Below, piece after piece: positions 1 to 9,888 of a stretch of DNA of 64,000 bases. The position numbers and the translations under genes were made by a program. The DNA comes from Colletes latitarsis (lineage: Eukaryota; Arthropoda; Insecta; Hymenoptera; Colletidae), in NCBI RefSeq assembly GCF_051014445.1, contig NC_135136.1:40682001-40746000 (forward strand). Direction: 5' to 3'. Under the pieces are notes generated by a model. The model saw nothing but the letters and a program-made list of their open reading frames with translations, was not told the DNA's origin and ran no database searches. Within the stretch, counting starts at the first letter, position 1. Each line of letters opens with the position of its first letter.

Positions 1-3000
1 TCCGTAGGAACCTTTTCCTCCGTCATATGGCAGGGGGGCGTAAATAATGCATGAATTTGCACGGCAGAGTTTCCAGAAGGAAAATTCCAGATACCCAATC
101 AGTATTTCCTATCGCGTTGCATAATGCATAAGGCGAAAATACTACGTCACTGCTCCGCGAGACGAAAACCGACGAATCGCGCGACGTAGAAGCGTCATAG
201 GTGTCGATGTCCACCATTTTAACCGTGTATTCGACTTCGTAGACGAGTAGTGGAATGCTTAATGCAATACTTCATCGACTATGTAAGGGAAAGCGCGATA
301 GTAGATTAGGTCGGGCCGTTGTGTGGCGCGCATTCCACGCATTCTCCTTCGACTCGTCCCGTGAATCATTGTTCGAATCGTGTGTCTCCGTGCGAAGAAT
401 CGAACGCCATTCAATCTCTATTTCAATAGCTGAGCGTCTCGTCGAGTATATTTCGCGGCGTAGTCGGTGGACGACAGGTTGCGATTCCGTAAATGAAGTC
501 GAGAAGATGGTACTCGAGCACGCGATATACGGGAAATAGAGCAGGGCAGACATATTTCTCAATATCGTGTCAGACTGTCACGTTCGAAAACTTGAGACCT
601 CTTTTCAGCTGCTCCATTTTCTATATTCTTCTTGTTCCTCTGCTCGCGACTATCTTCTCGATTCACGCGAGATTCGACGAGTTTCGGATCCCATTGCAGA
701 ACCCATAAATAACATTAGTTTCGATAAAAATATACGTCAATGTCATAGATCCTAATCCAAAGTGGTCTGGGCGGGAATATTTAGACCTCTGAAACAATGG
801 GGCTTTTCTCTCCCAAGGTTGACGTAGTGCCACTTTCTTGCGGGGGTGGGATACGTCCTCGTAAAGCCTCGTTTGTTTATTTTCCTGTTGGCTTCTGTAT
901 AGGCCCCAAAGCCTCATTCATCTTCCTCCAACATGCTCCACAATCTACTCGGAGATAGTTACTTTCGAACATTCAACAGTTCCTTAAGGGGTGGCATGGC
1001 TAGAGTGAAACAAAAACGAAGTACTTTCCTGTGCGCGATAATTAAATTACGTAGCAAAATTTGTACCCGATCGATAGACTGGCTTCTCAGATGAAACAAG
1101 CTGCCACCATTAGACTATGGACTTGTTGCCTGTCGCGTTCACTATCGTCTCATAGGAGGGTTGATATTACAAGAGTATACTTTCGCTAGAATCTTTGAAG
1201 AATCGAAGGAGGGATGGGGAAGACGATTATTTTCAAAGTTGTTCGAAGGAAGTCGAGGGTTTGACAAGCATCGTTTCCGTCCGTCAAGATCGGTGACAGA
1301 GGCGAAAGCTGCGTCTCGTGGCGAGGTAATCCCGAGCGTCGGGAAGCGTGTTGGGTCAGGACGCGTGCGTCGGCAGGCCAGGAATAATGCGTTATCAATA
1401 CTGATTTGTGCGGGGGTGGTCGGTGGCCCGGCGGCGTTGAGAGACGGCCCTGTGCGGTGGCATCCCCCTGTGGATAGGGTGGGCGCGGTGCGGGAGGGAA
1501 GCCAGGACGGCGTGGGGGAGGGGTAGGGGGTGCGCGCGGTCCAATCATCGCAGAATCCGGGGGATGCCCCTGGCCGCGGCCGGGCAGCCGTGGGAGAGAC
1601 GCCCCGCGACTCGAGGATTCGCGCTTGTCGCCGAATGCCTTCCGCGCTCGGGGCCGAAAAGGACAGTCGGCTGGCGAGTTTCGTTTGGAAGGGCGTTGGC
1701 CCGCGCTTTCCGCGCTTCCGCGTCTTCCTCGGCTCGTCCGTCAGGCGAGACGCGCGCGATTCGCGCCAAACAGTGAAAAGCAGTGAGACCAGACGCCCGA
1801 GAGCAACGTGGAACCGCACGGAGACGAGCACGCGCATGCATGCACGCACCATGTGCACAAGCGTCCCTGGACGCCGACGTCGCAGCGTGGACAGTGAGTT
1901 CATCATTTTTCCTCGCCCCCGTGTTCGCGTTCGTATAGTGGCCAACTCCTTGCATGATCCTTCGTGTCGAAGGTTGCTAAAAAGCCTCGTGTGAAACGCA
2001 AATTCCCCCAGTTGACGCCAAACGTTAGAGGTTCTCGAGGATCGGCAGAAAATCGGTTGGAACGCGAATTCCGTCGTCAGGTTTCACTCGTTTAATCGCA
2101 TTCTTCGCGCGTCGATACTTCGACCCCATTCCGAGCGCGCGCCACCGTCGGTTCTCGGAATTTCGAGAAATCGAGTTCCTTCCGCTCGCCGCTTGTTGCT
2201 CGAGCGAGCATCCGACGGCGTGTTTCCCTACGTCTCGTCGGCGACGCTTGGTTCGATGGCCGCTGATTCGTTTTCGCACGATGACGCTAGTGACATCTAG
2301 CTTTCGCCTGATTTTGTCGCGAAGATCGTGGCATTTTGCGTCTGGGAGTCCCGGAGTCGATAATACTCTACGCGTCTCGTCTTTGTCGTTTCTTGTACAA
2401 TCGTTGTTTTCGACTGCTCGATTTCTCGATTCGATCGAAGAGGACACACGACCATTGGCCCTCTATCGCGTCGTGCATCGATCGTCCAAGTTTATGCGTC
2501 TCCTAGATAATAATCGTCGATGAACGAACGTCTAGGATTATGGTATAATGGGGCCCGTGTAATCGACCGTTAAAATCACAGAAACGTAATCGCATCGTGC
2601 GCAGGACACCGCATTAATTCACGACTTCCTTTAACCGTATTCCGGATGTGCATGCAGGGTCACGTCCGGTTTTAGTGGAGGTTTTCCGGCGTCACGTACG
2701 GTTCGTCGGCCAGAATGAAATTTCTAATCCTCGCCAGCTTTATATAGTCATGCTCGTTATTCGTACGTGTTGCTATTCCCCCGAGCGCCTCTGCGATTTA
2801 CCGTACTGTACGAACCAAACGGTTGCAATCGTTTTATCAACAGTGGCGGGCCTTGGAGACTTCCAAAAGGAGGGTTAACAAATTGTTACTAAAAAATATT
2901 CGATATTTCACACCTGCAAATAAAAATACTGCTTGTAACCCTTGTAAATAATGAATTCTGGCGAAAGAAGTTTAAATAAAAACGGGTGACTCTACAAGCC

Positions 3001-3192
3001 ACTTGTAAGTTCAATTTCTACCCACAACAACCACTGGTTTCCTCCATTTGTATTTAAAAATTGCTCTGTAACGTTACGCATAACCTGTTTTGTAACTCCG
3101 ACGTGAAACTTAAAATAAAACTGAAGCTTCTGTGTTGCAGATATCGCTGGCGGTGAGACAGGCCGGGAGTACGGTTGCATATAAGATAGGCA
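1..3192. other. Non-coding region with a GC-rich block
   Basis: No recognisable gene. Between about 1,300 and 1,950 the sequence becomes GC- and CpG-rich, which creates long overlapping open frames on both strands (up to 267 codons at 1142-1945 minus) with Arg/Pro/Ala-rich, domain-free translations. I treat these as composition artefacts. A possible splice donor context (GTGAGT near 1,890) on the plus strand would be compatible with a pri-mir-993 first exon, but this is only a suggestion. Confidence 0.5.
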
Positions 3193-3273
3193 CATTCGTG
3201 ATCTACCCTGTAGATCCGGGCTTTTGTAGATTGTAAATATCAGAAGCTCGTCTCTACAGGTATCTTACGGATG
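3193..3273 (+). ncRNA. mir-993: mir-993 microRNA precursor
   Basis: A hairpin whose 5' arm carries the miR-993-5p sequence at 3204-3225 (TACCCTGTAGATCCGGGC...) and whose 3' arm carries miR-993-3p at 3243-3265 (GAAGCTCGTCTCTACAGG...). Both agree with the insect miR-993 arms as I recall them. The arms pair with each other (CTGTAGA with TCTACAG), and the stem continues outward by about nine further pairs (CATTCGTGA with TTACGGATG). The terminal loop is about 17 nt. Sense copies of both mature arms are on the plus strand, so the gene is on plus. Mir-993 is a mir-10 family member, and I recall it lying in insect Hox complexes between zen/pb and Dfd, which fits this position 27 kb beyond the Dfd 3' end. 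Its promoter is not identified; the GC-rich block 1.3-1.9 kb upstream is one candidate. Confidence 0.95.
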
Positions 3274-4668
3274 ACATGCCACGCGACTCTAGATTGCAAT
3301 GGCGGCGCATTCGTTTAAATCACCCCCGTCGCCCGGGAATTTTAAACAATCCCACCGGGAGCCGTTGTTTAGTCTAGTGATCCATCAGCCGCGCGTACCA
3401 ACGAGCAATAAATAAAGCACCGGTACGAGAACTTTTCCATGTTAGAATTAACACAAATGTAATGTATTCGACGCTGTAATATTTATAGCCTTCAAATCAA
3501 GAAATACTCTGCGTTAAAAATCGTTCAATACAAATTGCCCTTTAGATAAATGTTCCCAGCATCGTTTGTCTGTCTTTCGAATGTGAATACACTAAATGTA
3601 ATGAACAAATAAATGTATTTTACCATATTTGTATAATATAAAGATATCGCTAGAATGTTGTTAAGGTTAGTTCGTTTATTTTATCCCAGAAAACCTGTAA
3701 TACAAAGTACAAATAAAGATTCACTAATCGATTCTAGTAGAAGCGTTCTTTCATCTGTGACTTTCACGGAGAATCGTACGCATATCCGTCGATTAAAACG
3801 CATGCAAATAAAACGATATAAATTAGATAACATCAGCTGCCCTCGCCACACTCGTAAACAATCTTTTTTTATTAATTATTTGTCACTCTACTGGAGATCC
3901 ACTCAACTACTATCTAGCTGTTTCTCAATCGACATATCAGGTACCTTTTTTACGCAGGTGGTCAGTCAGACTTTGATACTACCGACCACGAAAATCCCTA
4001 GCTAGGGAACTTGGACTTTCGTGACCCAATCTAACTGCTATACCGACCTGAAAATTCGGAGGTGATTTTAGCGTCCCCTTCTCATGGATGGCGGTCAGAT
4101 GAAAAACTATCCACTGAATTAGTATTGATGGGCAGACAGCTGTAGTGTGTACGTAAATAAATGTGAGAAGACTACGGGAAGGATTGGAAAAGGCAATCCA
4201 GTATTATTAGCCCGATGCCTAATGCATAGCCACCTTGTATATGAGTTCTGACGCTTCGTATAGTTTCGGGGATTCGAGGAAGAAGTAATTGATTTTGATA
4301 ATCTCCTAGAATAGTCAATATATTCCATAGAAATTTATTTATGTAATAAAGCTCATGCAGAAATTTTTCGGCGAAATTAAAACACTTCAAATCATTCTAA
4401 AAAAATTATTTTCAGTTGCGGGGGTCAATTGCAATCATTTTTGGTGGATAGACGTACCCTTTTGGAATTGGTATACCTCATCTGTGCTTCCATATTTTCG
4501 ACGACTGGACAACTTATCATCGGATTGATGCATACACCGGGTACTAAAAAGATCCCCAGACACCGTTTCTTCGCATTTACCATCCTGCAAGGTCGCTAGG
4601 TGGCAGCATACTTCACACACGAGTTCCAGGATCATCCTCGAGGTAGGGGAAAAATGTACGAAGCAGAG
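3274..4668. other. AT-rich intergenic DNA, nothing recognised
   Basis: Between mir-993 and the foldback element I see AT-rich sequence with scattered short open frames on both strands, none with a recognisable domain. No repeats or structured RNA stood out. Confidence 0.5.
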
Positions 4669-6039
4669 ATTCTACTTTCTCACACTATGCCAGATCACGC
4701 GTACGTGAACTCGGAAAGTTTCTGAGAGTCGATAAAAGCAAACTGACACATGCCTTCTTTTTCGATCCTCCGAAGCTGCCCGAAGTAACTTCGACCGCCT
4801 CGTGGGAGTCAGGAGAGAAAGGCTCACATTTGCCTTCTCGCTCTCGAACAACTGAAATCGGCGTACGATTTGGAATCTCTCTTTTTTATTATTCCTATGT
4901 ATAAACTTACATATGTATATTATTTCAGATATCACTTCTGATATATCTGGCAACGTATAACCATTACTATTGGATACTGCCAGCCTCTCCCAACCTCTGC
5001 TGGCTTCTGCTGACCACCGCTTATATTTCTGACAACGCATAACGATTATTACTGACTTCTGCCTGCCTCTGTTGGCCTCTACTGACCGCTGCACACCACT
5101 TCTGATACTTCTGACAACGTATAACGATTACGACTGACTTCTGCCAGCCTCCGCTGGCCTCTGTCGACCACTGCTGGTCTCTACATGCCTCTACTGGTGG
5201 CTAACTTGAGTTAACAGGTAATGTCATAAAACTGTTTTACGCTTTTTGGCTGAACTATAATGTAAAATGTACGAGGTACAAGGTATGACTACATGTACTT
5301 CTGAATTTTGCCACAGACCTCCACTGGCTCATGCTGACCGCTGTTGACCACTCCTGATACTTCTGACAACGTACAACGATTACAACTGTCTACTGTCAGC
5401 CTCTCTCAGCCTCTGCTGACCTCTGCTGACCACAGCTTATATTTCTGACAACGTACAACGATTACAACTGTCTACTGCCAGCCTCTCTCAGCCTCTGCTG
5501 ACCTCTGCTGACCACCACTTATATTTCTGACAACGTATAACGATTACTACTGACTTCTGCCTGCCTCCGCTGGCCTCTGCTGACCGCTGCTGACCACTCC
5601 TGTTACTTCTGACAACGTATAACGATTACTACTTGTTACTGCTTGCCCCTGCTGGACTCCACTTGCCTCTGCATGCCTCTGCTGGCCTCCGTTGGCCTCT
5701 GCTGACCGCTGCTGACCACTGCTGACCACCGCTTATATTTCTGACAACGTACAACGATTACTACTGGCTACCGCCAGCCTCTGCGGACTCTACCAGCATC
5801 TCCCGGCCTAAGCTGACCTCTGCCAACATCTCCCGACGTCAGCTGACCATCGCTGACCACTGCTGACCGTTGCTGACAACGTGTGACATGATGTAATATA
5901 ATATAATATGTTTATATGTATTAAAGTTTTGTATAATGTAAATTTATATCAATAAATGATATAATTTAAAAGATTTCTATCTGTTCTCATCATTTTTTAC
6001 CGTTCTTTCCCTCTCCAAATCATTCCCTTAGTTATAAGA
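4669..6039 (+). repeat. Left inverted arm with ~80 bp tandem monomers
   Basis: Unique-looking outer 250 bp is followed by an array from about 4,960 to 5,880. Each monomer contains TTCTGACAACGTATAACGAT and several CTCTGCTGACC-type words. The recurring word starts near 5028, 5109, 5357, 5445, 5529, 5608 and 5740, giving spacings around 80-88 bp with larger gaps. One gap (5215-5330) holds the single left-arm copy of the spacer that is repeated in the right arm. The inner end (5,880-6,039) is AT-rich and has no array. Confidence 0.8.
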
Positions 6040-6144
6040 CTCGATCGACTCTCCGAATCTTTAAAAATTTTCTAAGTTCTTCGGAAAGATTTCAAATCTC
6101 CCGCCGCCAGAAAATTTCTGCGAATTCCTGGAAATGACGTCATT

Positions 6145-6306
6145 TCTCGGAATCCCTGAAACTTCTCGGAATCCCTGAAATTTCTCGGAATCCCTGAAAC
6201 AGATCGGAAAACCCTGAAACTTTACGGGAGCCCTGAAACTTCTCGGAATCCCTGAAAATTCTCGGAATCCCTGAAATTTCTCGGAATCCCTGAAATTTCT
6301 TGGAAG
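6145..6306. repeat. 19-bp tandem repeat in the element centre
   Basis: About eight to nine copies of a 19-bp unit built around TCTCGGAATCCCTGAAA; copy starts at 6145, 6164 and 6183 give the period directly. Some copies in the middle are degenerate. An open frame of 198 codons (6061-6657, minus) reads through this repeat as alternating FRDSEKFQGF/SGIPR words; I take it as a by-product of the repeat rather than a gene. Confidence 0.8.
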
Positions 6307-6437
6307 TTTCAGGCAGCAGCTGCGGCCTGAATTTTTCGGCAAAAATTTTAAAGAGCCCCCCCCTGAAATCTTTCCCGGGCACTTCGACATTTCTCTGGAA
6401 GCCCGGCTTTCATCTCTCCTGCCAGCCGTCAACCGCC

Positions 6438-6655
6438 AGTGCCTCGTGTTAGCTGTGGGACTTTGAAATTTTTCCGCCAAGTGTTTGTTGTCCTCCTGTC
6501 GGCCGTGGAACTTAGAAATTTTTCTGGAAGATCGTCGCTGGCCCCTTCTCCGCTCTCCGCCCATTGTTGTTGTCTCCTGCCGGCTGTGGAACTTAGAAAT
6601 TTTTCGGGAAGGAACATCCCGAAAATTTTGCAGCGAACCCCCCCCCCCCCCCCCC
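6438..6655. repeat. Degenerate ~80 bp direct repeats and an 18-base C run
   Basis: The words GGAACTTAGAAATTTTTC (near 6508 and 6589), and a diverged copy near 6454, recur at about 80 bp or less together with CCTGYCGGCYGTGG. A homopolymer of 18 C residues covers 6638-6655; its length may be unreliable in any assembly. Confidence 0.6.
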
Positions 6656-6865
6656 ACTGGGTGGGAGACCGCCAGCCAGACCTGGCCGGACCCCCACCCC
6701 CCCTCCAGGGGAGGACCAGCTCCTGCCGGCTCCGCTGCTGCTGGAGATGTTGCTGCTAGGAAGGCATGTCATGAAATGGCCCATTTAGAGTTGGGTTAAC
6801 GAGTGTATATATAGAAACGAAGGCCCGAGCGAGCACTTGTGAGAAAGCCCAGGCGGCGGCAAATT

Positions 6866-6966
6866 CGAAATCTTTCCGCGGGACTTTGAAAATTTTTGCC
6901 TCTGGCAAGCGGCGCAATATTTGAAATCTTTCCTCGGGACTTTGAAAATTTTTGCCTCTGGCAGCT
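6866..6966. repeat. 56-bp direct repeat, two copies
   Basis: GAAATCTTTCC followed by GGGACTTTGAAAATTTTTGC occurs at 6867 and 6923, a period of 56 bp. A further diverged pair sharing CATTTTAGACTTG follows at about 7,020-7,155. All lie in the centre of the foldback element. Confidence 0.7.
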
Positions 6967-7191
6967 AGTACGCTGAGCTGGCGTTTACCTATCGACCGTA
7001 GCTATGGCGCTGACGGTTTCAGATCCATTTTAGACTTGGAAATTTTTATCTCTGGCAGCTACTACGGGAGCTGACGTTTACTGAATGAATGAATAAGTAT
7101 CTCTAATCGACCATAGGTCAGGCGATGACGGTTTTATGTCCATTTTAGACTTGTTATCAGGAGGGGATGGTAGGAGAAGAGGTGGCACGTA

Positions 7192-9888
7192 TCTTATAAC
7201 TAAGGGAATGATTTCGAGAGGAAAGAAAAGGTAAAAAAGATGAGGACACATGGAATTCTTTGAAATTATATAATTTATTGTCACAGATTTACATTATACA
7301 AAACTTTGATACATATAAACATATTATATTATATTATATCATATCGCAAGTTGTCAGCAACGATCAGCTGTGGTCAGCGATGATTAACTGTCGTCGGGAG
7401 ATGTTGGCAGAGGCCAGCTGGCAAACAGTAGAAAGTAGTAATCCTTACACGTTGTCAGAAGTATCAGGAGTGGTCAGCAGCGGTCAGCAGAGACGGGCAG
7501 AGGCTGGCAGAAGACAGTAGCAATCGTTGTACGTTGTCAGAAGTATCAGGAGTGGTCAGCAGAGGAGAGCAGAAGTTGGGGAGGCTGGAAGTAGCCAGTA
7601 GTAATCATACGTTGTCAGAAGTACCAGGAGTGGTCAGCAGCGGTCAGCAGAGACGAGCAGAGGCTGGCAGAAGACAGTAGCAATCGTTGTACGTTGTCAG
7701 AAGTATCAGGAGTGGTCAGCAGCGGTCAGCAGAGACGAGCAGAGGCTGGCAGAAGACAGTAGCAATCATACGTTGTCAGAAGTACTAGGAGTGGTCAGCA
7801 GCGGTCAGCAGAGACGAGCAGAGGCTGGCAGAAGACAGTAGCAATCGTTGTACGTTGTCAGAAGTATCAGGAGTGGTCAGCAGAGGAGAGCAGAAGTTGG
7901 GGAGGCTGGAAGTAGCCAGTAGTAATCATACGTTGTCAGAAGTACCAGGAGTGGTCAGCAGCGGTCAGCAGAGACGAGCAGAAGCTGGCAGAAGACAGTA
8001 GCAATCGTTGTACGTTGTCAGAAGTATCAGGAGTGGTCAACAGAGGAGAGCAGAAGTTGGGGAGGCTGGCAGTAGCCAGTAATAATCGTCATATGTTGTC
8101 AGAAGTACCAGGGGTGATCAGCAGCGGTCAGCAGAGGCCAGCGGAGGCCTGTAAGAAAAATTCAGAAGTACATGTAGTCATACCTTGTACCTCGTACTTT
8201 TTACATTATAATTCAGCCAAAAAGCGTAAAACAGTTTTATACCATTACCTGCTAACACATGTTAACCACCAGTAGAGGTATGTAGAGACCAGCAGTGGTC
8301 AGCAGGGGCGGGCAGAGGCTGGCAGAAGTCAGTAGTAATCCTTACGCGTTGTCAGAAGCATCAGGAGTTATCAACAGCGGTCAGCAGAGGCCAGCGGAGG
8401 TCTGTGGGAAAAATTCAGAAGTACATGTAGTCATACCTTGTACCTCGTACTTTTTACATTATAATTCAGCCAAAAAGCGTAAAACAGTTTTATAACATTA
8501 CCTGTTAACACATGTTAACCACCACTAGAGGCATGTGGAGACCAGCAGTGGTCAGCGGAGGCGGGCAGAGCCTGGCAGAAGACAGTAGTAATCCTTACAC
8601 GTTGTCAGAAATATAAGTGGTGGTCAGCAGAAGCCAGCAGAAGCCAACGGAGGCCTGTGGGAAAAATTCAGAAGTACATGTAGTCATACCTTGTACCTCG
8701 TACTTTTTACATTATAATTCAGCCAAAAAGCGTAAAACAGTTTTATAACATTACCTGCTAACACAAGTTAACCAACAGTAGAGGCATGTAGAGACCAGCA
8801 GTGGCCAGCAGAGGCGGGCAGAGTCTGGCAGTAGTCAGTAGTATTCGTTGTACGTTGTCAGAAGTGTCTGGAGTGGTCAACAGCGGTCAGCAGAGACGGG
8901 CAGAGGCTGGCAGAAGACAGTAGTAATCCTTACACGTTGTCAGAAATATAAGTTGTGGTCAGCAGAAGCTAGCAGAAGCCAGCGGAGGTCTATGGGAAAA
9001 TTCAGAAGTACATGTAGTCGTAACTTGTTCCTCGTACTTTTTACATTATAATTCAGTCAAAAAAGGGGTATAACTGAGAAAACAGTTTTATGACATTACC
9101 TGCTAATTCAAGTTAGCCACCAGTAGAAGCATGTAGAAACTAGCAGCGGTCTGCGTAGGCTGACAGAAGTCAGTAGTAATCGTTATACGGTGTTAGAAAT
9201 ATAAGAGGTGGTCAGCAGAGGTTGGGAGATGCTGGCAGTATCCAGTCGTTATCGTTATTTGTTGTCAGAAATATCTGGAGTGGTCAGTAGCGGTTAACAG
9301 ATGCCAGTAGAGGCCAGCAGAGACAAGCAGAGATCACTAGAGGCACGTAGGGACCAGCAGAAGCTTAGTTAGTTATTTGAAAACATATGGAGGAAAAGCA
9401 TTATTAATTAATGTCTGCCACAATTGATTCCTCTGTTTTGTTCATATTTTAAAACTAAGAAACTTCTCATTGAAAAATGCTACAGCGCGCACGATACTGG
9501 CAAAGAGTGGACTCTCATTTTAATTTATTAATTTTCAATCTTAAAGTATTTTGATTTCGAAAAATCGTATCAATAATATACATATATACGCTCATATATA
9601 GGAATAATGAAAAAATAATTCCTTTTTTCAATACTTGAAATATGAATAAGGGGTCTTAATATGTGTATTTCATTATGGTACTTTGACGTGAGTTCGGATT
9701 TCAGTTGTTCAAGAGCGAGAAGGCAAATGTTAGCCTTTCTCTCTCGACTCCCACGAGGCGGTCCGAAATTACCGCGGACAGCTTCGGAGAATCGAGAAAG
9801 AGAGCATGTGTCAGTTTGCCTTTGTCGTCCCTCCGAAACTCCACGAGCTCACGTACGTGTGATCTAGCATAGTGTGGGAAAGTGGAAT
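7192..9888 (-). repeat. Right inverted arm with ~80 bp monomers and 253 bp higher-order unit
   Basis: The reverse complement of the left arm, but expanded. CAATCGTTGT recurs at 7521, 7681, 7842 and 8002 (spacing 160-161), showing a dimer of ~80 bp monomers. From about 8,090 a larger unit appears that includes a non-array spacer with CATGTAGTCATACC. Its copies start at 8171, 8424, 8677 and 9011; spacings are 253, 253 and 334, the last being one unit plus one 81 bp monomer. The array ends near 9,370 and the outermost ~200 bp again match the left terminus. Short open frames here (8015-8275, 8295-8495) are repeat-derived. Confidence 0.8.

Larger units (their letters stand above)
4669..9888. mobile_element. 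Foldback-type element with long inverted arms, no transposase seen
   Basis: The two ends are reverse complements. On the left, ATTCTACTTTCTCACACTAT begins at 4669; the reverse complement of the right end gives ATTCCACTTTCCCACACTAT, ending at 9888. Similarity continues inward through blocks such as CCTCGTGGGAGTC (left) and GACTCCCACGAGG (right), through tandem arrays, and up to GTTATAAGA at 6039 against TCTTATAAC at 7192. Arms are therefore about 1.37 kb and 2.70 kb around a 1.15 kb centre. Sequence similarity stops sharply at both outer ends. A 3-bp GAG flanks both ends (4666-4668 and 9889-9891) and may be a target-site duplication, though three bases are weak evidence. No transposase-like frame is present. 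Best explanation: a non-autonomous foldback DNA transposon. An alternative is an inverted duplication of a satellite-bearing segment. Confidence 0.75.

Noticed and set aside
1142..1945. 267-codon open frame on the minus strand, with other long frames overlapping on both strands
   Set aside because: Found only where GC content is high; the translation is Arg/Pro/Ser-rich with no domain and is overlapped by equally long frames on the opposite strand.
6061..6657. 198-codon frame with repeated FRDSEKFQGF words
   Set aside because: It is the translation of a 19-bp tandem repeat and a poly-C/G run in the foldback element. A 19-bp period is not a multiple of three, so the protein repeat has no coding logic.
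8015..8495. Two frames sharing the tail NSEVHVVIPCTSYFLHYNSA
   Set aside because: The shared tail comes from the 253-bp higher-order repeat unit, not from conserved coding.
4683..9874. CACTA-type transposon ends (CACTATG inside both termini)
   Set aside because: Inverted similarity continues about 14 bp outside CACTA on both sides, and the three bases next to it differ (TCA and TGG), so CACTA is not the true end.
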